Of a DNA stretch of 64,000 nucleotides, positions 1-7,351 are shown in pieces (position 1 is the stretch's first letter; each line of letters starts with the position of its first letter). The notes beneath the pieces were generated by a model. That model did not search any database, was not told where the DNA came from, and was given only the letters and a program-made list of their open reading frames with translations. The stretch comes from an uncultured Eubacterium sp. (lineage in GTDB: Bacteria; Bacillota; Clostridia; Lachnospirales; Lachnospiraceae), in the NCBI GenBank assembly GCA_947384955.1, contig CANDJC010000002.1, positions 33,139 through 97,138 on the forward strand, written 5' to 3'. The position numbers and the translations under genes were made by a program.

Positions 1-239
1 ATGATACATTTTGTGTCGGTATTAAGCTGTCCAAATTCAAACACTGTTTTATATGAGTCAAAATAATTGACATCCATTTCTGTTATTGTTTTGTGGTTTT
101 TGTCCTGAATGGACAGCATGGTTATGCCGTATGCGTTGATCAGATTAAATAATTCCTGTGTTGATGGTTGTTTGCTGTTTTTGATTGCTTCTATTGTTTT
201 GTTGGCCATTGTTTCGTTGTTCATTGTCTTGTTTGTCAT
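1..239 (-). CDS. Hypothetical protein, cut by the window edge
   Basis: An ATG at 239 opens a frame that runs about 79 codons off the left edge without a stop. An AAGGAG site sits 9 bases upstream, which supports a real start. The first 20 residues are rich in Asn, Thr and Lys. I do not recognise a family. It lies in line with the minus-strand genes at 337-2543 and may belong to the same unit. Confidence 0.5.
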   Translation of the reverse strand, partial: MTNKTMNNETMANKTIEAIKNSKQPSTQELFNLINAYGITMLSIQDKNHKTITEMDVNYFDSYKTVFEFGQLNTDTKCI

Positions 240-336
240 GATTCTATTCTCCTTCTAATTTGTTATTTATTCATCAGGTAAGGGATAAGATATCCCATCC
301 CTGCTGGTTGATATATGGTTATATTCTGTTTTTCTG

Positions 337-714
337 TTAAGAATCCAGTTCACGCAGTAAATCCAAACTAACCTGACTACGTTTTCTCTTTGGCTTTTCT
401 TCATTTTGTTTATTGATGCTTTCTAAAATACGTTCCCTCATTGTCATTTCAGACTTATTTTTGCTTGCCAATAGCCGTTCTCTTGCCGTCATTCCCTTTT
501 CTTTGGTAATTGTTTTCCACTGAGGAATATGAACTTCATTCAGGTATTCAGATAATATTTCTACTTCTGACTGCTTTAAACATTCCATTCCGCCTTTGAA
601 TCTGGATAAATCATTTACATCTATGCCGATATTCAGGGCAATCATCTTGAGCATCAGGCCCTGATTTGTAATCTCTGCCAGCTTACTTCTCGCTGAATCG
701 TTATTTAATGCCAT
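337..714 (-). CDS. Small hypothetical protein with an internal repeat
   Basis: The protein has 125 residues and a clear GGAGG site upstream of its ATG. The C-terminal half holds two tandem copies of a motif of the form MT-x-RER-(L/I)-L-x-S-x-NK (about residues 75-103), followed by a basic stretch (KPKRKR). The N-terminal half looks helical. It lies directly downstream of the TubRZ-like genes and the repeat array at 768-855, so a role in plasmid maintenance is possible but only inferred from position. Confidence 0.6.
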   Translation of the reverse strand: MALNNDSARSKLAEITNQGLMLKMIALNIGIDVNDLSRFKGGMECLKQSEVEILSEYLNEVHIPQWKTITKEKGMTARERLLASKNKSEMTMRERILESINKQNEEKPKRKRSQVSLDLLRELDS

Positions 715-767
715 ACTTTACCTCCAAAATCACTTTATTTATCGGGCAGCATATTTATATACCGCCC

Positions 768-855
768 ATATTTACTTGAAATATCATACACATTTCACAG
801 ACATTTCTTTGATGTTACTCTGGCATTTCCCTGACGTTTACCTGTCATTTCTTCA
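768..855. repeat. Phased 11-bp direct repeat array, candidate tubC-type centromere
   Basis: Eight consecutive 11-base units can be read without gaps, starting at 768, 779, 790, 801, 812, 823, 834 and 845. The best copies are ACATTTCACAG, ACATTTCTTTG and GCATTTCCCTG. Others such as ATGTTACTCTG and ACGTTTACCTG are diverged. The last unit overlaps the stop codon of the TubZ-like gene. TubR-family proteins bind arrays of short direct repeats, so this is the best candidate centromere of the neighbouring TubZ/TubR-like system. Phasing close to one helical turn would place bound dimers on one DNA face. Confidence 0.65.
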
Positions 856-1909
856 TTAATCTGCGTAATGCATCCAGTTTTGTAGACGATTTCTTTTCAG
901 GCTTTCTTCCTGTTGTTTCATCTTCCATAAAATTTAAATCTGATAATTTTTCAGCATTCTTCCTGCTTCGTTTCCGTTCATCAAATGCCTGCTGTGCCAG
1001 TTCCCCAAGCTGCTTAATATGACTGACCGGATAATCAAGGCCGTTAACACAGATTAATGTGGAATTTCCATTGTTATATCCTTCAAAAATATTAAATGGC
1101 TTGCCAAATTCAACTATCATCTCATTTACTTCTATATCAGAATTGTCACTTCCACTGTGGACAATGGCAATATCCCCGCAGATTTTATTACTCTCTACCG
1201 GAGCAAAAATACCATTCTTTGTCAGCCGTTCCAGCATGAAATTCTTATCCTGTTCCTTTTTAAACAGTCCCAGAACAGCCGCCCCCGGCTGCCGGAGCAT
1301 TTCAGTCTTCTCCGATTCATCAAAATTATTCAGCTTTCCATAAGAATCATTCATAAGAAAACTGTTCAGCAGATTTGCAAATGTACTGTTGATATAATCA
1401 TAGTCTGCCGAAGCATTATTATTAATAAAGAAAGCTGCGCCTAAAATATCCTGCATTTCCTGCATATCAAGCATGGCTTTATACGCACTTCTTTTTTTAC
1501 CAATCGGCTCACTAAATGACGGGAGTGTCGGAACCGGGCAGACTGTCTTTTTAATATTCCCCTCTTCATCCTTCATTTCTGTTATTAATTCTTCAATGTA
1601 CGGTGCGCTCCCTGATCCGGTTGAGCCAGCAGTAGAATGAAGCACAAACACAATCTTCTCTTTTATCTTCTGCAATGCTTCTACAAAATCTGTATTTTGC
1701 GCAAGACAGTCCAGCGCCCTCTCCCTGTGCCCGCCAAATCCGTCAAAGTTTTTCAGTCTGTAAATATTCGGAACATCTCCCAAAATCTTCAAATCCTGTT
1801 CACTGCCGTTTACAAACATCGCATTATAACCCATTTCAAAGAACACTTTCGCCTGTTTGCATCCACAGTTTCCTAACCCTAAAAATAATATGCTGTTTTT
1901 CAAACTCAT
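845..1909 (-). CDS. tubZ: TubZ/FtsZ-like GTPase for plasmid segregation
   Basis: This 354-residue protein belongs to the tubulin/FtsZ superfamily. An N-terminal GLGNCG loop (residues 11-16) is followed by the tubulin signature loop HSTAGSTGSGSAP (91-103) and a T7-like segment around NNFDESE (194-200). In TubZ systems the GTPase forms treadmilling filaments that pull plasmid or phage DNA through an adaptor, TubR. The ATG overlaps the stop of the upstream TubR-like gene (ATGA), with a GGAGG site inside that gene, so the two are translationally coupled. The repeat array at 768-855 abuts its 3' end. Chromosomal FtsZ is unlikely because of the divergent sequence and the partner gene. Confidence 0.8.
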   Translation of the reverse strand: MSLKNSILFLGLGNCGCKQAKVFFEMGYNAMFVNGSEQDLKILGDVPNIYRLKNFDGFGGHRERALDCLAQNTDFVEALQKIKEKIVFVLHSTAGSTGSGSAPYIEELITEMKDEEGNIKKTVCPVPTLPSFSEPIGKKRSAYKAMLDMQEMQDILGAAFFINNNASADYDYINSTFANLLNSFLMNDSYGKLNNFDESEKTEMLRQPGAAVLGLFKKEQDKNFMLERLTKNGIFAPVESNKICGDIAIVHSGSDNSDIEVNEMIVEFGKPFNIFEGYNNGNSTLICVNGLDYPVSHIKQLGELAQQAFDERKRSRKNAEKLSDLNFMEDETTGRKPEKKSSTKLDALRRLMKK

Positions 1910-2271
1910 GATTCTTTTCCTCCTTCAACTGTTCTGATTCCTTTTCCGAGTAAATAATAAGTATCACTGTGATTATCAATAACCCCTTTGCTTATATATT
2001 CCGCCTTTACCAGCTTTTGCAGCTTTTTGTATACAGTCATTCTTGCACCCAGGGCACCCTCATTTTCATTCAGCATCTCTGTAATAGTAATGGCATGGTA
2101 ATAATCTTTAAATCCGCCATTATATAACGTGCCTAAAATCAGATAATCCAGGCGGTTTAACTCATATGTCTTCGTTACATAACCGCTTCCTTTCCTCCGC
2201 TTCATTTCATACACATATATCACCCCTTTATATGATAATTCATCTGCATTTAACAGGCATTGTAAATACAT
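1906..2271 (-). CDS. TubR-like winged-helix adaptor
   Basis: The protein has 121 residues, with a predicted winged-helix region from about residue 38 to 115 (ITEMLNEN, MTVYKKLQKLV and a TYYLLGKG wing). It is directly upstream of, and overlaps, the TubZ-like gene. That position and size fit TubR, the DNA-binding adaptor linking tubC repeats to TubZ filaments and often repressing the operon. The start is unsure: no good Shine-Dalgarno site precedes the ATG at 2271, and an internal ATG at 2205 is also possible. The family call rests mostly on context. Confidence 0.6.
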   Translation of the reverse strand: MYLQCLLNADELSYKGVIYVYEMKRRKGSGYVTKTYELNRLDYLILGTLYNGGFKDYYHAITITEMLNENEGALGARMTVYKKLQKLVKAEYISKGVIDNHSDTYYLLGKGIRTVEGGKES

Positions 2272-2339
2272 CGCATTATGATATATCCGGCATTTCCTTG
2301 CAAATCTAAAAAATATCAGGCTTTTCAGCCTTTGTCATT

Positions 2340-2543
2340 TCATGATGTATCATTTTCTTCTTTTTTCTTTTCAATGTCCTTCCATCTGCTTGGATTCAGG
2401 TTACATGCCCCTCTTGTACACTCTGGATTGTATGACCTGCATCCATGACATTCCTTTTTTATCCATTTCTTTTTCTTCAAGCGGTATATCACCTTCCTTT
2501 TGTTATTCCATACTTTCACATAGTAATTATTTCCGATAGTCAT
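2340..2543 (-). CDS. Small basic protein with a cysteine cluster
   Basis: The frame encodes 67 residues, strongly basic, with a CHGC...C...GAC cluster (residues about 33-47) that could bind a metal. No convincing ribosome binding site precedes the ATG. A TTGACA-17-TATACT promoter points toward it from 2646-2674. Family not recognised. It could be the first gene of the tubRZ transcript or a chance open frame. Confidence 0.35.
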   Translation of the reverse strand: MTIGNNYYVKVWNNKRKVIYRLKKKKWIKKECHGCRSYNPECTRGACNLNPSRWKDIEKKKEENDTS

Positions 2544-2567
2544 TTCACGAATTTGTTCTAATTGTTA

Positions 2568-2674
2568 TTGACTTTTTTATGAAAATATTCTATATTATAT
2601 ATAGACAATGTTCATATCTAATAGATGTTTTTCTATCTAAGATGCAGTATAATAGATACTATTCTATTTGTCAA
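2568..2674. promoter_or_regulatory. Divergent promoter and operator region of the repressor gene
   Basis: On the plus strand TTGACT (2568-2573) lies 17 bases from TATATT (2591-2596) and faces the repressor gene. On the minus strand TTGACA (2674-2669) lies 17 bases from TATACT (2651-2646) and faces the tubRZ side. Between them AATAGAT/ATCTA and ATAGAT/CTAT half-sites recur (about 2618-2668). This layout suggests that the repressor at 2721 controls both directions. Confidence 0.55.
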
Positions 2675-2720
2675 TACAGTTTTTAGATTTTTTTCCATAA
2701 AAATTAAGGAGGTAAAGATT

Positions 2721-3152
2721 ATGTCATTAAAAGCACGCATAAAAAATCTTGCAAATGAGCAGGGCATGGGTTTAACAGCACTCGAAGCAAAACTCGGTTT
2801 TGGCAACGGAACTATTACAAAATGGGACAAAACTACACCCAATGCAGATAAGTTAAATGCTGTAGCTCAGTATTTTGGCGTAAGCATGGATTACTTATTA
2901 AACGGTACCGACCGGAACGGACTTACCGAGAAGGACAACCGTGATATTGCAAAAGATTTAAACAGTCTCAGAAGAAAATTAACCAATCGTGATGACGGCC
3001 CGGTAAATTTTGAGGGTAACGATATCCCGGATGATGACCTGGACATGTTTCTAGGCCAGGTTGAAATCATGCTGAGACGCCTGAAACCTATTAATAAAGA
3101 AAAATATAATCCAAACAAAAATAAAAAGCAGGTGGATGCATTTGAACAGTAA
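2721..3152 (+). CDS. XRE-family (Cro/CI-like) repressor
   Basis: The ATG at 2721 follows AAGGAGG, and the longer open frame upstream lacks a site. The 143-residue protein starts with a helix-turn-helix of the Cro/CI type (about residues 5-60, ending in FGVSMDYLLNG, a hallmark of the family). A charged C-terminal part follows. It is followed, with a small overlap, by an ImmA-like protease. Such ImmR/ImmA pairs control ICEs and prophages: the repressor holds the element silent and the protease cleaves it after DNA damage. It probably binds the repeats at 2618-2668. Confidence 0.8.
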   Translation: MSLKARIKNLANEQGMGLTALEAKLGFGNGTITKWDKTTPNADKLNAVAQYFGVSMDYLLNGTDRNGLTEKDNRDIAKDLNSLRRKLTNRDDGPVNFEGNDIPDDDLDMFLGQVEIMLRRLKPINKEKYNPNKNKKQVDAFEQ

Positions 3153-3600
3153 TATAAAAAATATTGTTGATTATTATGTAAAAAAGTGTGGCACCAGGAA
3201 TCCGTTTGACATAGCCCAATATTTAAACATACAGATTCAGACAGGACAGCTTGGCTCACCTTGCGGATGCTATATGTTCTTAAAAAATCACAGATGTATA
3301 TTCCTCAATGAGAATTTATCCGAAAATGAGATGAATCTGGTAATGTCTCATGAGCTTGGACATGCCATTATGCACAGAAAACTCAATTGCTATTTTATTC
3401 GCAATAAAACACTGTTGCTTGATTCTAAAATAGAAACAGAAGCTAATATTTTTGCTGCAAATTTGTTAATACCGGATGAAACTATTATTGAAATTATTGA
3501 TAATCAGAACTGCACACTGGAATACATCTCAAGAATGCTTGGATATAATCAGAAATTAATAGAATTGAGATTGAAAACATTTGATATTGATAAGAAATAG
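3142..3600 (+). CDS. ImmA/IrrE-family metallopeptidase
   Basis: The zinc-binding HExxH motif is present as HELGHAIMH in the middle of the protein, with a downstream acidic region (ETEANIFAANLLIP) typical of the ImmA/IrrE family. I chose a TTG start at 3142 because AGGTGG (3130-3135) is correctly spaced from it; the ATG at 3136 touches that site. The gene overlaps the end of the repressor. Known family members cleave the partner repressor. The C-terminal segment resembles the helical tail seen in plasmid and prophage versions. Confidence 0.8.
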   Translation: MNSNIKNIVDYYVKKCGTRNPFDIAQYLNIQIQTGQLGSPCGCYMFLKNHRCIFLNENLSENEMNLVMSHELGHAIMHRKLNCYFIRNKTLLLDSKIETEANIFAANLLIPDETIIEIIDNQNCTLEYISRMLGYNQKLIELRLKTFDIDKK

Positions 3601-3743
3601 ATATAGCAGCCATAATCGCTTTAGTATATGGAAAAGCAGAACAAAAAGCCTCTGTATGAAGTTTTCAGAAGTTCAGAACGGATTACTTCACATTGAGAAC
3701 ATGAAAAAGCATACAGAGCCGATTTATAAGCAAAAAATACATA

Positions 3744-3772
3744 TTGAAAATCAATGCTGCATATGCTATAAT
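3744..3772 (+). promoter_or_regulatory. Promoter of the putative antitoxin RNA (locus 1)
   Basis: TTGAAA (3744-3749), a 17-base spacer and TATAAT (3767-3772) make a near-consensus sigma-A promoter. It points at a short region with no open frame that ends in a strong terminator at 3819-3860. Confidence 0.65.
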
Positions 3773-3778
3773 TGCCAT

Positions 3779-3860
3779 AGGCTAAAAGAAGCAATGAGTC
3801 CATAAGGACAAAGAACGAAATCCCCAACCGTATGCCCGTACAGTTGGGGATTCTTCTTTT
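3779..3860 (+). ncRNA. Putative type I antitoxin small RNA (locus 1)
   Basis: Expected to start near 3779 below the promoter and end at a perfect 10-bp hairpin (AATCCCCAAC at 3819-3828 with GTTGGGGATT at 3843-3852) followed by a T-rich run. Bases 3783-3810 are a near-identical direct repeat of 3969-3997, which is the antisense strand of the toxin's first codons and start codon. The RNA would therefore pair with the toxin translation start. This is the arrangement of convergent type I loci such as Fst/RNA II and TxpA/RatA. Confidence 0.65.
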
Positions 3861-3888
3861 CTTTTATGGTGGCAAAGCACCTACCAGG

Positions 3889-3990
3889 CTATTTGTTGCC
3901 CTCTGTATCTTTGCTGTCTAACCATTTGTTGATGCGGTGGCTAACCACACCAGCCATGACAGCGATAATAAAAGAAGCAATGATTTCCAT
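3889..3990 (-). CDS. Small hydrophobic peptide, putative type I toxin (locus 1)
   Basis: The 33-residue peptide has one hydrophobic helix (MEIIASFIIAVMAGVV) followed by a charged tail that includes KWLD. This is the build of Fst/TxpA-type and holin-like membrane toxins. An AGGAGG site lies correctly upstream of the ATG at 3990. It has its own promoter (4037-4065) and runs toward the bidirectional terminator at 3819-3852, where it would overlap the antisense RNA. It is below the size limit of most gene callers. Confidence 0.7.
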   Translation of the reverse strand: MEIIASFIIAVMAGVVSHRINKWLDSKDTEGNK

Positions 3991-4036
3991 AAGAACACCT
4001 CCTCCCGTTGCCGGGTATCGGTAGGACAACACCGAT

Positions 4037-4065
4037 ATTATAACGTATTTTATGGATATCGGCAA
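4037..4065 (-). promoter_or_regulatory. Promoter of the putative toxin (locus 1)
   Basis: On the minus strand TTGCCG (4065-4060), a 17-base spacer and TATAAT (4042-4037) precede the toxin ribosome binding site by about 35 bases. Confidence 0.6.
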
Positions 4066-4406
4066 TGATGATATTCTTATAAATAAAATTAGGAACTCTA
4101 CGAAAATTTTGCCATGAAATTATAGTTTCAAGTCTTGCAAACTTCATATTATATAGAAGCTCTCATGATAAAATCGGTTGATTTTTTTCCTCATGACAGC
4201 ATGTGCATACCTTTTTCCCTTTTTGCTGATTGGTGGCAACGGTTTATTGCCAGATGATTGCGATTTTTTTTCTTGGCATGTTGACACCATCCTTTCGTTG
4301 TTTTGAGTTTTGTGTTATTATTTAAATATAAAAAACAGTCATGATGACTGCGTGAAAATTGAACAATATGTTATATTGCAAATACTAAACAAAGGAATAT
4401 AAATAT
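4066..4406. other. Intergenic stretch with no supported gene
   Basis: A T-rich region between the toxin promoter and the ATPase gene. A 46-codon minus-strand frame ending near 4149 lacks a properly spaced ribosome binding site. A short inverted repeat (CAGTCATGATGACTG) lies near 4336. Nothing else could be supported. Confidence 0.4.
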
Positions 4407-5477
4407 ATGTATAAAATAAAACGAGAAAAAATTTTAGATTCAATAATGGTATCAATAATGAATAATAAAATTACATATATATATGGCAATCCAGGAACAG
4501 GTAAGTCATTTGCTCTGAGAGAATGCATCAATACATACTTTAATAAGTTTAAAATTAAAGTAATAAATATGACACCTAAAATGTTTATACAGGGAATAAG
4601 TTTTACACTATCTTCAATTGATATTAATGAATATGATCTTTGCATTTTTGATAATTTTGACAATATTTTTGAACAACAAGAAATCTTTAAATATATTTAT
4701 TCTTTGTCAGATAGTAATAAAACGAAATTTATTATAGTATCTCACAATGAACAAAAAACAAAGAACTATATAAATTCTATTATAATTGATACATTTTCTG
4801 AAATAGAAGTTGGACAATATTTAATGATGAATTTGTATTATACGGAGATGATTGATATTTATCATCGAAAAATTTTCAATGAAACAAAAGGAAACCCAGA
4901 ATTATTAGAAAAACTTACCAACATTTTAAATCATGATACGCCGTATTATGTTAATGATATAAATATATTTTATAAACCTTGCATTATTGATTCTTTAGGC
5001 AGACCTATAGATAAAAATGATACTTCAATTAAAATAGTAGTTTCAGAGATAAACGACCAGTTATTATATGAATTATCTCAAAATCCAAAGTCACTATATA
5101 ATTTATCTCCATATGATTTTGAACGAGTTATTGCAAAAATGTTTGAAAAAAATGGATTTACAGTAAAAATAACACCACAAACCCGTGACGGAGGAAAAGA
5201 TATTTTTATTGCTAAAAATGATTTATGTTCATTTTTGTTCTATGTGGAATGTAAAAAATATGCACCCAATCAACATGTTGGAATTGATGTTATTCAACGC
5301 CTATATGGTGTTGTATCTGCTGAAAAAGCTACTGGCGGAATTATTGCAACTACATCATATTTTACAAAACCTGCAAAAGATTATATACAAGAACATCAAC
5401 TTGAACATCAATTAACATTGCAAGATTACAATACAATTTCTGATATTTTAAAATCACTACAATATAAAACCCAATGA
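4407..5477 (+). CDS. ATPase fused to an Mrr-type restriction nuclease, candidate defence gene
   Basis: The 356-residue protein has two parts. The N-terminal P-loop ATPase has Walker A GNPGTGKS (27-34), a Walker B-like YDLCIFDNFDN (76-86) and a sensor-like FIIVSHNE. The C-terminal part (about 235-340) matches the Mrr/type IV restriction fold: DFERVIAKMFEKNGF, then TRDGGKDIFIA, then FYVECKKY, giving the D...ExK pattern of PD-(D/E)XK nucleases. Mrr enzymes cut modified or foreign DNA. The gene is much more AT-rich than its neighbours, stands alone with its own terminator, and is flanked by two type I toxin-antitoxin loci. Phage defence is inferred from domain content and context. Confidence 0.7.
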   Translation: MYKIKREKILDSIMVSIMNNKITYIYGNPGTGKSFALRECINTYFNKFKIKVINMTPKMFIQGISFTLSSIDINEYDLCIFDNFDNIFEQQEIFKYIYSLSDSNKTKFIIVSHNEQKTKNYINSIIIDTFSEIEVGQYLMMNLYYTEMIDIYHRKIFNETKGNPELLEKLTNILNHDTPYYVNDINIFYKPCIIDSLGRPIDKNDTSIKIVVSEINDQLLYELSQNPKSLYNLSPYDFERVIAKMFEKNGFTVKITPQTRDGGKDIFIAKNDLCSFLFYVECKKYAPNQHVGIDVIQRLYGVVSAEKATGGIIATTSYFTKPAKDYIQEHQLEHQLTLQDYNTISDILKSLQYKTQ

Positions 5478-5489
5478 AACAATTCATCT

Positions 5490-5528
5490 AAGCCAGTCCG
5501 TTAATCAGGGCTGGCTTCAACTTTTTTA
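5490..5528 (+). terminator. Terminator of the ATPase-nuclease gene
   Basis: AAGCCAG (5490-5496) pairs with CTGGCTT (5511-5517), followed by CAACTTTTTT. It lies 13 bases after the stop codon. Confidence 0.75.
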
Positions 5529-5648
5529 TCCATATATCCAATTACATCATTCATTACCTAAGTCACAAATTCAATATCATATCCAGCAAGGTTCACAGTA
5601 ACCACAATCTTTTCCGATTTTTACTGCTACAATAGTCATTATTTCAGA

Positions 5649-5677
5649 TTGTCATATATTATCGCATATGCTATAAT
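5649..5677 (+). promoter_or_regulatory. Promoter of the putative toxin (locus 2)
   Basis: TTGTCA (5649-5654), a 17-base spacer and TATAAT (5672-5677). The GCATATGCTATAAT core matches the antitoxin promoter of locus 1 (3759-3772), hinting at common ancestry of the two loci. Confidence 0.7.
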
Positions 5678-5751
5678 ACTCCATAGTCAGATCAGGACAG
5701 CGTAGGGATAGTCTGGTGGCTGTGCTTTCCGGAAACGGAAAGGAGGTACAT

Positions 5752-5829
5752 ATGGATACGTTAGAAGTTTTGACGTTGCTGTTAGTTATATTTGCAGCTT
5801 TATCTTATCTCGACAACCACCGCAAGTAA
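5752..5829 (+). CDS. Small hydrophobic peptide, putative type I toxin (locus 2)
   Basis: A 25-residue peptide with one hydrophobic helix (LEVLTLLLVIFAALSYL) and a charged end (DNHRK). AAAGGAGG lies just upstream of the ATG at 5752. It follows a good promoter and a roughly 70-base leader, and is followed by a bidirectional hairpin (5833-5861). It resembles the holin-like or type I toxin peptides common in Firmicutes elements. Its sequence differs from the peptide at 3889, so the two loci are separate systems. Confidence 0.65.
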   Translation: MDTLEVLTLLLVIFAALSYLDNHRK

Positions 5830-5936
5830 AAGGGCTATCTCCTACTGCAATAGGGATAGCCTTGTAACTTAATAATTCATTAGATTAAGTTTCCGGTGGC
5901 AATCATCGGACGTGCCTATATCCTATGATTGTTCCT
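5828..5936 (-). ncRNA. Putative type I antitoxin small RNA (locus 2)
   Basis: The minus-strand promoter at 5943-5971 would start an RNA near 5936 that ends at the hairpin GGCTATC/GATAGCC (5833-5839, 5855-5861) with CTTTT on the minus strand. This converges with the toxin mRNA and shares its terminator. Plus-strand GGTGGC and TTTCCGG occur both in the toxin leader and within the RNA region (about 5889-5902), so short pairing with the leader is possible. The match is weaker than in locus 1. Confidence 0.5.
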
Positions 5937-5942
5937 ATTCTG

Positions 5943-5971
5943 ATTATAAACTATGACCTGCTCATTTGCAA
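5943..5971 (-). promoter_or_regulatory. Promoter of the putative antitoxin RNA (locus 2)
   Basis: On the minus strand TTGCAA (5971-5966), a 17-base spacer and TATAAT (5948-5943). It faces the toxin gene. Confidence 0.6.
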
Positions 5972-5989
5972 GTATTAGTTTAGGAAACG

Positions 5990-6016
5990 GGGATGTTTTT
6001 ACATCCCTATTTTTTA
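5990..6016 (+). terminator. Rho-independent terminator
   Basis: GGGATGT (5990-5996) pairs with ACATCCC (6001-6007) around a four-T loop, followed by TATTTTTT. It would stop plus-strand transcripts leaving the toxin locus. Confidence 0.7.
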
Positions 6017-6083
6017 TTGTTAGTTCATAATTTATTTATATATATTTTATATATAAATATTTTATACTTTTTATCATTCATTT

Positions 6084-6539
6084 CTATTTTTCGATACTTG
6101 TCTTTTCTTCTTTTTTGTTTTGTGTAAGTTCTTTATAACCAGCATTGATGCTTTTTTCTCCTGATAATACTTCTTGTTTAAGTTCTTCATTGTCCGAATC
6201 AAGAATCTTTTTACCTTTTGAATACGTATCAGTGGACACACCTGCTGTTTTGGCTAATTTGGCACGGACATCAATCTTCTTATTATTATTTTCAATACTT
6301 GAAGCCTTTGAAGAATTCTGCGAAGGCTTATAAGAATTAGCTAATCCACCTTTTCTGCCACCTTCCCTTAAATTAATCTGTGCTTGTTTTTCATATATAG
6401 GTCTATACTTCTCAGCAACAGCAATTCTCTGAATAGGAGATAGGTTGCGTCTTCCTAATTGAATATCAAGCATCCATTCCATAACTTCTGCTTTTGTGTT
6501 ATAAGCAAGAGTACCAATTATGGGTTCTATGTTGTGCTT
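6084..6539 (-). pseudogene. ParB-like protein remnant, C-terminal part
   Basis: The open frame from 6482 encodes EWMLDIQLGRRNLSPIQRI and a Lys/Ser-rich tail, like the C-terminal half of plasmid and phage ParB-like proteins in which an EWIL-x-NQ-x-GRRNL motif follows the nuclease domain. The same frame continues upstream to a stop at 6540-6542 (codons for HNIEPIIGTLAYNTKAEV). The N-terminal ParB/sulfiredoxin domain is missing, so this is a truncated remnant. A functional C-terminal protein cannot be excluded. Confidence 0.5.
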
Positions 6540-6603
6540 CTAATGTGTATTTTTATATTTATTTTATATATTTTATTATTATTTTATTAAATTTATATTC
6601 CGT

Positions 6604-6960
6604 TTATACACAAATACAAAGAAGTTCCCTTATAACAATTCCTGTATCAACTAAATCTTCTAATTCAGGTATCATATTAGCCATTCGCATATAATTATTC
6701 ATGGTTTGTTGCGTTATACCATAAGATTCTGCTAATTCAGTTTGATTTTTTGGACTATGATTTTCAGAGCTACACAAAACTTTTGTGAAGCTATATTGAT
6801 TAGTTCCTTGTATGAAACCATACCAATTATTTAAAAATTCAAAACATCTCCCAAGTTTAACTGGATTGGTATTACCCAAAACTCTTTGGCGAAGATTGGA
6901 TTTTTACACCCGTTCCATATTGTCCCGCTCAAAAACGCTTGATTTTCCTACAGTTTTCGT
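6604..6960 (-). pseudogene. ParB-like protein remnant, middle part
   Basis: The frame holds RQRVLGNTNPVKLGRC, then KNQTELAESYGITQQTMNNY (a helix-turn-helix) and MANMIPELEDLVDTG, matching the DNA-binding middle of a ParB-like plasmid protein. Upstream in frame come KTVGKSSVFERDNMERV, then an in-frame TAA, then the rest. The C-terminal end is also cut short. With the neighbouring fragment at 6084-6539 it shows decay of one or two related genes. It has no good ribosome binding site. Confidence 0.55.
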
Positions 6961-7076
6961 ATAATTGGATAGTGTAAATGGCTTATTTTCGTTAAATCAG
7001 ATCCCACTGAATTATTCTGCCATTAATAATATTCGCCCTTGACGACCTAAGTTAAACTTAACCCGTTCAAGTGAAA

Positions 7077-7351
7077 TCACCCTTTTTCTCCAAATAAAAT
7101 TTTACCATATATCATAATTCTTGCGTTTCCTGTTCCCATTTTCCCCTGATTTCTGCAAATTTTTGAATCACCATTAACCAGATACAGAATATGGCAGTCT
7201 CCTATGACCTCATCTATACATTCCATATTTTCTTTGTTTTCTGTATTAAATGCAGCAGTCCATTCTCTCAATACCTGTTCACGTTCTTTTAACAGTTCTG
7301 CTATTTTTCATCAATCTGGGATAATTTTGTTTCCGCTTCTTTTAATATCAT
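7077..7351 (-). pseudogene. Small protein gene with a one-base frameshift in an A run
   Basis: An ATG at 7351 with AAAGGA upstream begins MILKEAETKLSQIDEK and then meets TAG. Adding one A to the five-A run near 7303-7307 restores a single frame: ...QIDEK-IAELLKEREQVLREW..., continuing to the stop at 7077 (about 91 residues). The N-terminal part is a coiled coil and the C-terminal part (YLVNGDSKICRNQGKMG) is unrecognised. It is either a true frameshift or a homopolymer error in the assembly. Confidence 0.5.

Noticed and set aside
4149-4290. A minus-strand frame of about 46 codons
   Set aside because: The AAAGG site is 0-2 bases from the possible starts and the sequence is of low complexity with no recognisable family.
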